The translations under genes were made by a program, and so were the position numbers. This document shows positions 22,146 to 32,576 of a stretch of 64,000 bases of DNA, in pieces. Source of the DNA: Fasciola hepatica (lineage: Eukaryota; Platyhelminthes; Trematoda; Plagiorchiida; Fasciolidae); NCBI GenBank assembly GCA_948099385.1, contig CANUEZ040000167.1, positions 2,376,001 through 2,440,000 on the forward strand. The letters are read 5' to 3'. How positions within the stretch are numbered: position 1 is the stretch's first letter; every line of letters starts with the position of its first letter. The notes under the pieces are model-generated. The model made no database searches, was not told the origin of the DNA, and saw only the letters and a program-made list of their open reading frames with translations.

Positions 22146-22811
22146 CTATTCCTCGATCGTAACCCGGTCAAGATTCAGCCCCTGAGTCAGAATCAATTGC
22201 ACTGACTGAGGTTCTCTCATCGGCAGGTCCTTTATGGCGAATGCTTCTAGAGTTTCTGCTCTATCGTCGGTGACGAAGAAAACGAGTTTTAGGTGCAGTT
22301 TGGTCGATTGGATGACCCGGGTGCCACTCACTGTGCTCACTGCTAGTGAAGATTGATTCCCTCTAATCCCCTATCTCTTTGAAAACTTTCTTACTAGAGT
22401 GGCATCCGAGCCACTATCTACGAAGGCCAACGCACTCATAACCCAAACTGGGGTTCCTATGGAAACTGCTATTACTCCCAGGCGAATGGGTTGGTTGGTG
22501 GAGCCAGACACTGAGCAGACCACACTTGGCGCCAGGGTTTCTTTGACATTCAAAATCTGGCTTTTGTGTGGTAAGTAATGGTGCTTCCCATGGCACCCAT
22601 CCTGACTACAACTGGGTTTTGTTCGACACACTGCGGCTCGATGTGAATCGTTGAGACAAATAAAGCACGCGCTCAGTCTCTTAGCCATCTCCCATCGTTC
22701 GTCGACTTCCACGTTGCGGAAGCAAGGGCATTCCGCTGGGCAGTGAGGCGCCCCACAAACATTACGCACGGGAACGTTTTCACATTCGCGAGATAATGCG
22801 TGTTTGCCCAT
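22146..22811 (-). pseudogene. BEL copy B zinc knuckle and aspartic protease
   Basis: ACFICLNDSHRAAVC and the following Cys/His cluster form the RNA-binding knuckle; then LAFVDSGSDATLVRK is the protease active-site motif. A stop follows in KFSKR, after which LAVSTVSGTRVIQSTKLHLK resumes in another frame to 22,146. The missing frame connection makes the protease inactive in this copy. Confidence 0.82.
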
Positions 22812-23600
22812 CGTTGGCTTCTACTTGGTTCTTTGGTCAAGCTTTGCGTCGTCGCAATCCTAGGTAATTTGCTCGTCACGCACACAAGTTGACCGAAACG
22901 ACTGTTTGCTATTCGGGCATGACAGTCTATAAACTGCGTCAGGTCTTCAAACGTGGTTTCTCGCCCAAATCTACTGAACCCTTCGGCTTCCTCGGCCCAT
23001 CTACCCCGTAGTTCTGTGGGTAAACTGCGCACTTTGGTCTCCAATGTGTGAAGTGCGTTCAGGTCCGATTGATAATCTAGGTGATTCAATGCGAAGCTGC
23101 AGTTCCGCATTTTTATCACCAGGCTGGCTAGAAAGCCCGACTCGCCTTTGGAGAGTTTTGCTTCTGATAGTACACCATCACCCAAATTCCGGGCTACTTT
23201 GAATGGTTGCCCAAATATCTTTTTTAGAATTTCACGTGCCCGAGTGCAACCTTCTTCGGGCTCCAGCATCGAGCACCAGCCGATTGCTTCCCTGGCCCTT
23301 CCACGACGGCAGTGCAGTAAATACAAGAATCTCTGTCCTGGATCGGCTACTCTCCTTTCCACAAAGTTCTCGTACTGCTTAACGGACACACAGTACTGTT
23401 TTGCGCTCCCGCCGAATGGGGACAAGTCCACTCTTGGTAAGTCAATGGAGGGGGTTACAATGGTGCAAGTCCACTTTAATCGTTCCAAGGAACCGCTAGG
23501 CTGAATGGTCGTATGCTCTGTGGTCTCCAAAGTCATTTCTAGCTCCCTACTATGGAGTTGATATTTCCTGGCAGATTCCGCTTCTTCCCTAGCCTGCCTA
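22673..23600 (-). CDS. BEL copy B Gag
   Basis: About 287 residues from the ATG at 23,536, with in-frame similarity continuing upstream as a charged helix (REEAESARKYQLHSRELE); a stop near 23,610 separates it from the leader. Conserved blocks shared with copy A: GQPFKVARNL, LVIKMRNCSFALNHL and LRGRWAEEAEGFSRFGRE. It ends in a frame that misses the zinc knuckle, which lies in an overlapping frame from 22,811. Gag forms the particle core in this family. Confidence 0.82.
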
Positions 23601-23843
23601 AGCCGGGCTTCTTACTGAACCACTCTCAATCGATAGATATCATCACCTTTAACTTCTGTACCACCAGCTGAAATACGAGACTGCACCGACAGGACTAGCA
23701 GACCTAGCAATATCTAAGGAATCAGTATCACCCAAAAATACCCCAGGAACTTGCCGGGTTACTTCCTGTCCAGCTTCGGTTTGTCTATGTCCTCTTCTCG
23801 GCATTTCTGATTGACTTCCTCCTGGTGATTCCAATTTGTGTAT

Positions 23844-24227
23844 TGTAACGGTTATTCCGACTGTGAGCAACCCATAGCCAAATCAAAACGAATCCCAACA
23901 CCAGAACAAGATTGATTCGTAGTTTCTACGGTACTAGATTAACAACTTATACGCATATAAATATGCACAAACCTCAAATGTACGGCTACAACGTCTAACA
24001 ACGCGGACCAGAGTTCAACAAATGCCAATGTTAGGTACCACCGTCACGGCAGTCCAAGTTCGAATCAAAATTATGCCACTTCACGTGAGCAAAATATAAA
24101 CAAATGTTGAAGTGTTGCGATTGACGCATGTTGTACTTGTGCCAAAGTAAATAAAATGAGGAGAATAGTCTCAACAATACAAGTATATGACAACGGGTGG
24201 GGAGGATTTCCACGCATGTGCGTTACA
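23844..24227 (-). repeat. 5' LTR of BEL copy B (384 bp)
   Basis: On the minus strand it begins TGTAAC and ends GTTACA, is identical in length to 16,518-16,901 and about 98 percent identical by eye. The next bases on the + strand, GAGAC (24,228-24,232), are the 5-bp target duplication matched at the other LTR. Confidence 0.95.
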
Positions 24228-25060
24228 GAGACCTACTTGCATTCTTAACTGGGCGCAGGAGTGGGACTTACTCCTCAATGCTGGGAAGAGCCAATTGTTG
24301 TCACGGGCCGCGGCAAGCCTGACCGTTACTATAGAAGCGGTAAACAGGGCGAAAGACCTCGGAATTTTGGTGACTTCTGACCCTAAATGGTCGGATCAGT
24401 GTGCAACAGCTGCAAATAAAGGCACGCGATGAGCTCTTCAAGCTGGGATAAGCGTTTTCGAACAGACAGTCAGGGGCTTTCTTGCCAGTTAACATGTCTA
24501 TAGTTAGGTCTCTTTGAGAAATCTGTGTTCAGGCATGGTCACACTTCTGGAAAAAAGATGCCACCTGTTTGGAAAACGTACAACGTCGTGCAACGCGCGT
24601 GACTGAAGGCCAGAGGTAAAGAAGTATGAACAGAGACTCAAGGACATCAGACTTTTCTCTGCTGAAAAGAGGGGACTACAAAGGGATCCCATAGAGACAT
24701 TTGGGATAATCAAAGGCTTTTCTGGGTTTAGACCGGAAAATCTATTCCATATGAAAAAAGGACTCCAAAACAGGAGGTCACGGGAAGAAGCTGGGGAAAG
24801 ATCGATATAGACTGATAACTAGATCTCTCTTCCTTAGCAATAGGGTGGTCAACTGCTGGAATAGACTGCCGGAAGAGGTAATAGGACTGGGGACTATCCA
24901 GGCGTTATATGGGGCCTAGACCGTAGGTGGAATGGGATCATTTCTGGCAGTGAATTTTAAGCGAGTTACTAGACAGACGGATGTGATGCGTTTAATTATT
25001 GAAAGCCTCCTTCTGCTACTTATTGACTTAGTGAAAGCTCACGATGCATAATGACTCTCG
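24228..25060 (+). pseudogene. LINE-B reverse transcriptase C-terminal part and tail
   Basis: + strand: ILNWAQEWDLLLNAGKSQLL, VNRAKDLGILVTSD, then after frame breaks KDIRLFSAEKRGLQRDPIET and KGFSGFRPENLF. It picks up LINE-B exactly where the minus-strand part stops at 16,902. Several stops are present. The 3' end of the element is near 25,060 and not sharply defined. Confidence 0.8.
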
Positions 25061-25199
25061 CAGTTGACGTTCGGTGAGGTTTTACTCTTCCCTTCAATTT
25101 TAATCGGCGGTTCGAAGAAATACACTGCGCAGTGGTGGGTGCCTACCTAGTGTGCATGCCATCGAAGGAATTCTGGATGCTCGATTGGCCGTGGCCATT

Positions 25200-25960
25200 G
25201 TTTGTCCTGTGACGTCGAAGCAGTGCATCGCAGCAGCCAATATGGCCAGGAGAGAACCCTTTCGAGTTAGATCCATTATGTCGTGTAGAGAGCCGCAGAT
25301 TTTCGTTCCGACATACCAGGCCATATTTAGGCCGCATGTGGAGTACTGCATGCGAGCCTGGGCACCGTACTACCAGAAGGATATAGACTGGAGAAAGAGC
25401 AAGGGCTGACCACTAGAATGGTGACTGGGCAAGGAGGGTTTGGCGATACAAAGCTTCTCCGTGCCCTAGATCTGTTCTCGATAGAAGGCGGCGTATTCGG
25501 GGGGATTTGATGGAAACCTTCGACGAAACGAAAGGACTGTCAGGAACAAATCGAGAAGGCCTTTTCTCTCCTATCCCGGAGAGAGGCACAAGGGGGAATA
25601 ACTTCAGATTACAAAGAAATCATTCGAGACTAAAAATTAGGGAGACGTACTTCTGTAGTAGAGTGGTACCCTATTGGAATAAGCTCCCGGAGAAGGCCAT
25701 AAATATCACAGCAGTGAGGGCCTTCAAGAAAGCAGTAAACATGTGTTTGGCGGCAGTATACCCCGAGTTATGTTAAGCAGCTTTTAGGGTCAGATGCAAT
25801 TTACTTATTGTTTCCACCTTACTCTGCCAGGGCTGATACTGCACAAAGTTTCTGCCTTCCAGAAAAAGAAAATCACGCCGTGTCAGGAGCTACGGAAACG
25901 CGCCGACAACACAACTATCTGGACACACGATTGGCTCTAGCCACACCAAGTCCTGTGCAC
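25200..25960 (+). pseudogene. LINE-C 3' fragment (upstream copy)
   Basis: It matches the last 750 bases of the full LINE-C copy: SKQCIAAANMARREPFRVRS, YQAIFRPHVEYCMRAWAPYY, LRALDLFSIE and, in the 3' tail, CCCGAGTTATGTTAAGCAGC through CCACACCAAGTCCTGTGCA. It is 5'-truncated at about 25,200 and has frameshifts. Its 3' terminus directly precedes the start of the next LINE-C. Confidence 0.85.
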
Positions 25961-26033
25961 CAGAGCACAAAAATAAAAAAGGCAACCCAAGCCAAAGGGC
26001 AAAGAAGGCAAAGAGGTAGCAGGATTCACTAAC

Positions 26034-27008
26034 GTGGGGAAAAGCATCCTGACGGAAGTGGAATCCCTCAAGGAGCAGGTCAAACGCCTAGATGCTGAGG
26101 TGCAGCGCATGAAGCGTGACACTGAGGTCATGGCAGACAGAAGTAGAAGACTGCTACTTCATAACCTTAGGGAGAACATTGTAAAAGACGGTAGAATCAG
26201 GAAGGAGGAAAACCGCCGGCATGTGACTGAAGTTCTTGGGATGGCTGGCCTACCTCCCACGACACCAACAGTCAAGTGCCATCGAATAGGACTATGGCGT
26301 GGAGCACAACCAGCGCCGCCACGACCCCTGGTAGTTGTATTCCACAGTTTCTACTGGAGGGATATGCTGCTGTCCAGGGCGGGAGCAGTTGAGGTCAACA
26401 CGCAGGGAATGGTTAGGGTTACACCTGACAGCCCAGCATTTGTGAAACCGGCTAACGCCATAGTCTCGCTGAGAACGGGCACACCTGATCTTAAGAGGCC
26501 GAAGCTACATATAGCAAAACTTGAGATGACTCCTCTTGGGAAGTCAACACCTAAGGCCCAAGGAGTAATCCAGGTACCAAAGGTGGCTTCAGGCTCCGGT
26601 ATACAAAAAGCCAAGGATCAGGAAGTTCGAAAGACCAAAAAGAAGGGGACTCACAGGGCATTCAGTCCGGTTGGTGTTGAGAACGTGCAGCCAGCCAGCC
26701 CGATTCTAAAGGAGACCCCCAAGAAGTCCTCTCTGGTGCACCCAGCGAAGTTGGAGGTATCAGAGGGAAAAGCCGAGGGGACCAGTTGGGCTAAGGTGGT
26801 CGCAAGACCATTCCGGCCCATCGGCACGGCGACTCAAAAGGGGGTAATGTCCTTTGTGTATGTCGAGCCTGACACCGGGTCGACGGGTGGAAAAGAAAAA
26901 GCCACGAAACTCAGAGTGTCACTCGATATGCAAGATGCTGCACCGCCGACACCTTTGGAGGCAAAAAACGGGGCATCACCTCGGAGATTGCGCCCGAGGA
27001 TACCCTAG
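26034..27008 (+). CDS. LINE-C ORF1 protein, 5'-truncated
   Basis: 324 codons. Residues about 1-45 are a heptad-like coiled coil (VESLKEQVKRLDAEVQRM), followed by an RRM-like block (RLLLHNLRENI, VKCHRIGLWRG, RPLVVVFHSFYWRDMLL) and a long Lys/Pro/Ser-rich tail. This is the CR1 ORF1 layout: a trimerising RNA-binding protein. No ATG starts this frame; the open frame reaches back to a stop at 25,974, so the original start is missing or lies in another frame. It ends 14 bases before the endonuclease ATG. Confidence 0.8.
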   Translation: MGKSILTEVESLKEQVKRLDAEVQRMKRDTEVMADRSRRLLLHNLRENIVKDGRIRKEENRRHVTEVLGMAGLPPTTPTVKCHRIGLWRGAQPAPPRPLVVVFHSFYWRDMLLSRAGAVEVNTQGMVRVTPDSPAFVKPANAIVSLRTGTPDLKRPKLHIAKLEMTPLGKSTPKAQGVIQVPKVASGSGIQKAKDQEVRKTKKKGTHRAFSPVGVENVQPASPILKETPKKSSLVHPAKLEVSEGKAEGTSWAKVVARPFRPIGTATQKGVMSFVYVEPDTGSTGGKEKATKLRVSLDMQDAAPPTPLEAKNGASPRRLRPRIP

Positions 27009-27022
27009 CCCTAGAATTAGCA

Positions 27023-27922
27023 ATGAAGTCAGTAACGAGGACCAGGGAACCGTCAATATGGCACACCAACACCTGCAGTCTCCCGGGAAAAAGAGGGGAG
27101 TTGACGGCTAGGATCGCAGAGTCTGAGGTCGTAGCGTTGACGGAAACTTGGATAAAGCCATATACTGACATGCGCTTCCAGGGATACGCTGCCTACAGAC
27201 AGGATAGAACAGATGGAAGGCAGGGGGGCGGAGTGGCACTTCTAATACGGACCGACATAGGCCATTGGGAGGCTCCGTTCAACTTAGTCTCCGGTAATGT
27301 ACAGGTCAGATCCTCCTTTATTAGGATCGAGGGGCGTACAGTATGCATTATCTGTATCTACAGGGCACCGCTAGCCACAGATGAGGAAGATGTTGAGCTC
27401 TTCCCAATGCTGGATGCGGTGCTGGCACGGACAAAGGAGTTCATCTTATTAGGGGATCTCAATCTACCCGAAATTGACTGGGAAAGCGGGATCGCACCAA
27501 GGGGATCAACGGGCGACATGTTTCTGCAGTGGGTCCAGTTACATGCACTTACGCAGCATGTGACACAGGCCACTAGACACAGAGGTGGACAGCACCCGTC
27601 TCTCCTTGACTTAATCATAACGCGGCACCATCATGACGTTAAGGAAATTAAGTGGGAAGAGCCACTTGGAAAAAGTGATCATGTAGTCCTAAGGGTCACA
27701 CTAAGACTAAGCAAGGCGCCGAAGGAAATCGTGTTACGTCGGCGCTATAGGAGAATCAACATAGGTGAACTGAAGAAGGCGGCGGAGGAAATTCAGTGGA
27801 CACCGAGACACACAAATGCCTCCGTAGAGGAGCGTTGGGAGACCATCAAGATGGGGCTACTCGAACTTACAGATGAGTTCGCACCCCTGGTGGTGGCAAG
27901 CAGTAGACGTCTACCCCCATGA
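27023..27922 (+). CDS. LINE-C endonuclease (start of ORF2)
   Basis: The ATG at 27,023 follows the ORF1 stop closely. Apurinic-like endonuclease motifs in order: WHTNTCSLPGKRGEL (N), ALTETWIKPY (catalytic Glu), YRQDRTDGRQGGGVALLIR, CIYRAP, FILLGDLNLPEIDW (DxN), SLLDLIITR and GKSDHVVLRV (SDH). All catalytic residues are visible. It ends at a TGA (27,920-27,922) after which the same frame continues with WKSKVRKAIVIRRQRWAAYK, so this is a single nonsense change inside ORF2. Confidence 0.92.
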   Translation: MKSVTRTREPSIWHTNTCSLPGKRGELTARIAESEVVALTETWIKPYTDMRFQGYAAYRQDRTDGRQGGGVALLIRTDIGHWEAPFNLVSGNVQVRSSFIRIEGRTVCIICIYRAPLATDEEDVELFPMLDAVLARTKEFILLGDLNLPEIDWESGIAPRGSTGDMFLQWVQLHALTQHVTQATRHRGGQHPSLLDLIITRHHHDVKEIKWEEPLGKSDHVVLRVTLRLSKAPKEIVLRRRYRRINIGELKKAAEEIQWTPRHTNASVEERWETIKMGLLELTDEFAPLVVASSRRLPP

Positions 27923-28166
27923 TGGAAGTCAAAGGTCCGCAAGGCCATAGTTATTCGTAGGCAACGATGGGCGGCGTACAAGCTGTACAGAACTCAGGGG
28001 GCATGGAATAGCTATAAGATGGCTAGGAACAGGGCTCAAGAGATCCAAAGAGTGGAGAAATATGCCTTCGAGCGTCGGTTAGCTGCGTCGGTCCACACAA
28101 ACCCAAAGCGATTCTACGCCTACGTGCAATCTCACAAACGTATGAGAGAGAGAGAGCGTAGCTACT

Positions 28167-29790
28167 TTGGAAGGAGCACAGGGACGACTAGCTCTAAACG
28201 ACGAAGACAAGGCTGACATGCCCTTGGAATTCTTCAAGAGCATATATCGACCAGAAAATAGTTTGGAGGAAAGAATGGAGGGCCCACAGGCGCCTCCAAT
28301 ACCCGAACTTACCGTAGGAGAAGAAGAAGTGTACGCAGAGTTGCAAACGTTGAATAGAAACAAAGCGGCAGGTCCAGACGGGATTCATCCAGCAATCGTT
28401 CAGCCTCTGGCCGAGGTCCTGAAGGCTCCGGTGACGAAGCTGTATGAAACGTCACTTAGAGAGGGAATTGTGCCGGGAGACTGGAGGAGAGCAACAGTGG
28501 TAGGCATTTACAAGGGTGGACCCCGGCAAAAGGCGGAAAATTACCGGCCGGTTAGCTTGACTTCGATACCGTGTAAGTGCCTGGAGTGAATAGTCAGGAA
28601 GCAGATCTCTAGGCATTTGGTTCAACACAACCTCATATCAAATGCTCAGCATGGGTTTGTGGCAGGGCGATCCTGTCTGACGAATCTCCTGCTGTTCCTC
28701 GATGAGGTAACCAAGCGTCTGGACGAAGGGCAATCGATTGCGGTCTGTTACTTGGACTTCAGCAAGGCATCTGATTCCGTGAACCACAGATTTCTGGACG
28801 TCAAACTGCAGTCCATGGGAATTGTTGGAAAGGCGAGACAATGGATAAGTAGTTTCTTAGCAGGGCGAACCTTTAGTGTTAAGGTGGGGAGTCATGTTTC
28901 AAAACCGGAAGGTGTAACAAGTGGGGTGCCACAGGGCTCGGTGCTCGGCCCTCTGCTCTTCCTCATGTTCATCAACGACCTAGAACGTGGGCTTACAGAC
29001 CCCACCTTTATGTTTGCCGATGACGTCAAGATAGCTGGAGTAGATATAGAACTTGACGTGTTAGCAGTACAAAACTGGGCACGCAAATGGGACCTTCCAC
29101 TAAACCTCACCAAGTGTCAATGCTTGACCACAAATACAGGGGCTAGTGAGAATAGTGTGGGTTCGTTGCAAGTGGTCTCGCAGGTCAAAGACTTGGGCGT
29201 TATATTGGACAACAGCTTAAAGCCGTCAAAGCAGTGCACCTCAGCAGCCAATACGGCCAGGAGAGAACTCTTTCGAGTTAGATCCATTATGTCGTGTAGA
29301 GATCCGGAGGTATTCGTTCCGATATATCAGGCCATAGTTAGGCCGCATATGGAGTACTGCGTGCAGGCATGGGCACCGTACTACCAGAAAGATATCGACT
29401 GTCTGGAGAAAGTGCAAGGGCTAGCCACTAGAATGATGGCTGGGCAAAGGGGGTTTAACTACACAGAGCGTCTCCGTGCCCTAGACCTATTCTCGATGGA
29501 AAGACGGCGCATTCGCGGGGATTTGATAGAAACCTTCAAGGTAATGAAATGACTGTCAGGAATAAGAAGAGAAGATCTTTTTCCTCTGATCGCCGAGAGA
29601 GGCACAAGGGGGCATAGCCTTAGATTACAAAGGAAACATTCGAGGCTCCAAATTAGGGCGAAGTACTTCTCAAATAGAGTGGTACCCTATTGGAATAAGC
29701 TCCCGGAAGAGGTCATAAATACTACAAACGTTAAGGCTTTTAAGAAAGCAGTAGATCTATGTAGGGTGGCAGTATACCCCGAGTTATGTT
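28167..29790 (+). pseudogene. LINE-C reverse transcriptase
   Basis: It reads NKAAGPDGIHPAIVQPL, DWRRATVVGIYKGG, ENYRPVSLTSIPCKCLE, stop at 28,587, then the same frame with AQHGFVAGRSCLTNLL, CYLDFSKASDSVNH (first Asp), GVPQGSVLGPLLFLMFINDL, FMFADDVKIAG (FADD) and VRPHMEYCVQAWAPYY, stop at 29,550, then RVVPYWNKLPEE to the final stop near 29,790. A frame change near 28,170 links it to the endonuclease linker (27,923-28,216). Catalytic aspartates are intact. Confidence 0.92.
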
Positions 29791-29973
29791 AAGCAGCTTT
29801 TAGGGTCAGATGCGATTTACTTATTGTTTCCACCTTACTCTGCCAGGGCTGATACTGCACAAAATTTCTGCCTTTCAGAAAAAGAAAATCACGCATTGTT
29901 GGTAGCTACGGAAACGCGCCGACAACACAACTATCTGGACACACGATTGGCTCTAGCCACACCAAGTCCTGTG

Positions 29974-31732
29974 CAAACTGAAGATTAGGTTCTATCAGAA
30001 TGCAATCCAGCGATCTGTACTTGATCGAGCACGGACCAATAAGGCATTTTTCTTTCAGTACATGCGCCGTCTAAGGGGCACAGCTCCGACGCCATTAGCT
30101 CTCAAAGATAGTACCGGATCTCCAATCACTTCCCCTAGCCAAGTAGCCGAAGCATTCAGCTCCTACTTCCGTACAATTTTTAGCTCCTTTCCCATATCAT
30201 CCCACCCTACTATGCACCCGTTATCTCTGACCACTACCCTTAACCGCGTAACTATTCCCATTGGCGCAGTCGCTCAAGGTTTCCGACGGCTCAACCAATA
30301 TTGCTCTATGGGTCCTGACCTAATCCACCCCCGTATTCTCAAGGAAGCCGCGGATACATTAGCTGCTCCTTATGCCTCGCTTTTTCAGCAATGTGTTGAC
30401 GATGGAGTTTTCCCCCGTAACTGGAAAAAAGCAGTGATCGCACCCATCTATAAGAAGGGTAGTAGACACCTTGCTTCTAGTTACAGACCCATAAGCCTCA
30501 CTAGCATCATCAGCAGAATGTTTGAGGGAATTCTTAAGAGTGAGATTCTTTCCCATCTTCATAGAAATAAGATCCTCTCCCCGTCCCAACATGGGTTTCT
30601 TCCTGGCAGGTCATGCATCACCAATATGCTTACTGTCATGGATAGTCTAACGAAAGCCTATGATGATGGCCAGCTCTCACACGCTGTATTCATCGATTTT
30701 GCTAAGGCCTTCGATAAGGTCCCACATGCCCCTCTTCTTTATAAGCTGCAGACGTACGGGATCACAGGCTCCATGTTGGCCATCCTACGTAGCTTCCTTA
30801 CCGACCGCACCTTTGTGGTTAAAGTCGGGAATGTTTTGTCTCAACCCTCCCCAGTACCAACTGGGGTCCCCCAAGGGTCGGTCTTAGGTCCTCTTCTTTT
30901 CCTGATCTATACAAACGATCTACCGACAGCCCTTCCTGCGAACATTGCCATGTACGCAGATGATGTAACCCTCTGGAGTTCAAACGTTGAAGACCTGCAA
31001 ATTGCAGTTTATGAAACAAAACGCTGGTCCGAGGATTGGAACCTCCCAGTTAATGATGACAAATGCGTGAGCGTGTCTTTCGGCAGAGAGACTGGTCACA
31101 CGCTTTCCATTAATGGAGCAGCCACTCTGCCAAGGGTTGACCGACACAAGGTGCTCGGTTTCTGGTTAGATTGTAACTTATCCTTCTCTCATCATCACGA
31201 ACTTGCGAGCAAGTCTGCCTTTCGAGTTCTAAGCATGATTCGAAGGTCCTTCCCGAGCATATTTAAGGATGATTTCCCCATAATTTTCGGCACTTATATC
31301 CGACCTCTGCTGGAGTACGGTAGTCAGATAGTGCACTCTGGTCTTGTCCGAGACCGTGAGATCCTAGAAAGGGTTCAGCGGGCCTCCACCAAGGCAGTAG
31401 GTGGTCTATCCAATCTACCTTATCCCGTCCGCCTTTCACTCCTCAACCTCTATCCCCTTGACGTAAGACGCGTAAGAGGTGATCTGTTTTTGATGTTTCA
31501 CCTTTTTGAAACAGGTCAAAGCGGTTGCTTCTTCTCCGTCTGTCCAGCCTCCTCTCTCCGTGGTCACAGCAGAAAAGTTTTCAAACCGAGGCCACGCACT
31601 TCACTAAGGATTAACTTTTTTAGCTATAGGGTTATTACCATGTGGAATGCACTTCCGGAAGATATTGTTCTCTCGCAGAACAAAACTATCTTCAAGAAAA
31701 AGCTAGACCTCTACCTGGGTCTCTCCCAATAA
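29974..31732 (+). CDS. LINE-D reverse transcriptase, uninterrupted, endonuclease missing
   Basis: An open frame of 556 codons from the ATG at 30,062; the same frame continues upstream to about 29,974 with RT-linker-like residues (RARTNKAFFFQYMRR), so that ATG is internal to the original ORF2. Motifs: SSYRPISLTSIISRMFEGIL, SQHGFLPGRSCITNMLTV, VFIDFAKAFDKVPHAPL, GVPQGSVLGPLLFLIYTNDL, MYADDVTLWSS (YADD), RPLLEYGSQIVHSGL and MWNALPEDIV. No stop or frameshift is present in the surviving part. It is 5'-truncated exactly at the LINE-C 3' end and belongs to a different CR1/L2-like subfamily from LINE-A to LINE-C. Confidence 0.92.
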
Positions 31733-31976
31733 TTCCCTTTGTCAAAAAAACAAACAAAATAGTTGTCTTTTATCGCATATATGTTCATGAATGCCGCACC
31801 CCCACTCAGCTTAAGGCACTGTCCACAGTGTGACACTGAATGAGGTTATATGTATCTTGTTTTCGCTGCCACCCCCGCCCCCCCCCCCCGCTTCTTTTTA
31901 CTCTCGTTTCAGCTCGGTGAATCCGACAGAAGATCAAAGATTTCCTAAAGAACCGGGACAATTGGGCTCAAAGCCT
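31733..31976 (+). other. LINE-D 3' untranslated tail and poly-C patch
   Basis: Non-coding. It contains a C run at about 31,878-31,890 and ends at the first base of the CMC transposon. No clear target duplication for LINE-D was found. Confidence 0.5.
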
Positions 31977-32050
31977 CCCAAGTAGCACGTTGCCCCAACC
32001 TTTGGGGTAAACCTGGGGCATGCCCCAAGCTTGCCCCAAGTTTAGTTTTC
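31977..32050 (+). repeat. Left terminal inverted repeat and subterminal motifs of the CMC transposon
   Basis: The 13-bp terminus is followed within 60 bases by four CCCCAA or TTGGGG boxes and the palindrome TGGGGCATGCCCCA. The left end carries only about one unit's worth of the motif that is repeated many times at the right end. Confidence 0.85.
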
Positions 32051-32332
32051 ATGTGGGAAAGATGCTAATTGTTTACGGATGCACTAGGATTATATCCTCA
32101 TGTACATATATTGCCACCCTGAGGAACGCTTATTTTGGCCCGTTTTGTTTTGTTACGTCAATATTAGTGGCGACCTTCACGCGGTATCGTGCAGTCGTCG
32201 TTCTGTCCTTCACGTGACTGGCGTGCTTTCTCAGGCACGTGATGCACGAGTTCGTACGAGTTTCGTACAGACCGTGTTGAACACATAACCATATATATGG
32301 CTTGCGATCATTATAAATATGTCTGTCTGTCT

Positions 32333-32379
<47 letters not shown>

Positions 32380-32576
32380 ATTATACATGTATGTATAATT
32401 GTGTATATGTTTTATACTATACATCATCTTTTTTGCCGATAGCGTCAGTACCCGGTATACGCATGTTTGATGTTTATGGATATTTGTTTGTAATCATCAT
32501 ATTCGTATTTCAAATGGAGATAAATGTGGTTTAGTGTTTACCACTGTTCTGTGTTTAAAATGGACAGCTAACTCAC
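32051..32576 (+). other. CMC transposon 5' non-coding region with (TA)n
   Basis: No coding signal. It contains a TA tract at about 32,337-32,376. The transposase promoter presumably lies here, but no specific element can be recognised. Confidence 0.5.

Larger units (their letters stand above)
19987..23843 (-). mobile_element. BEL/Pao copy B, 5' half (gag to RNase H)
   Basis: Minus-strand gag, zinc knuckle, protease, RT and RNase H, preceded by a complete LTR at 23,844-24,227. It ends in the RNase H-integrase linker about ten to twenty codons before the point where the 15,028 half begins. Together the halves make one element with little missing. Confidence 0.92.
25961..29975 (+). mobile_element. 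CR1-like LINE-C, nearly full length
   Basis: ORF1 (coiled coil plus RRM-like), endonuclease, RT and a 3' tail in one orientation over 4.0 kb. I count three nonsense positions (27,920, 28,587, 29,550) and one frame change near 28,170, so it is a young but dead copy. Its 3' terminus (CCAAGTCCTGTGCA) is the same as that of the fragment just upstream. Confidence 0.9.

Noticed and set aside
26034..27008. ORF1 of LINE-C as a host nuclear protein gene
   Set aside because: The coiled coil plus RRM-like block, the endonuclease 14 bases downstream and the shared 3' tail make it part of a CR1-like LINE.
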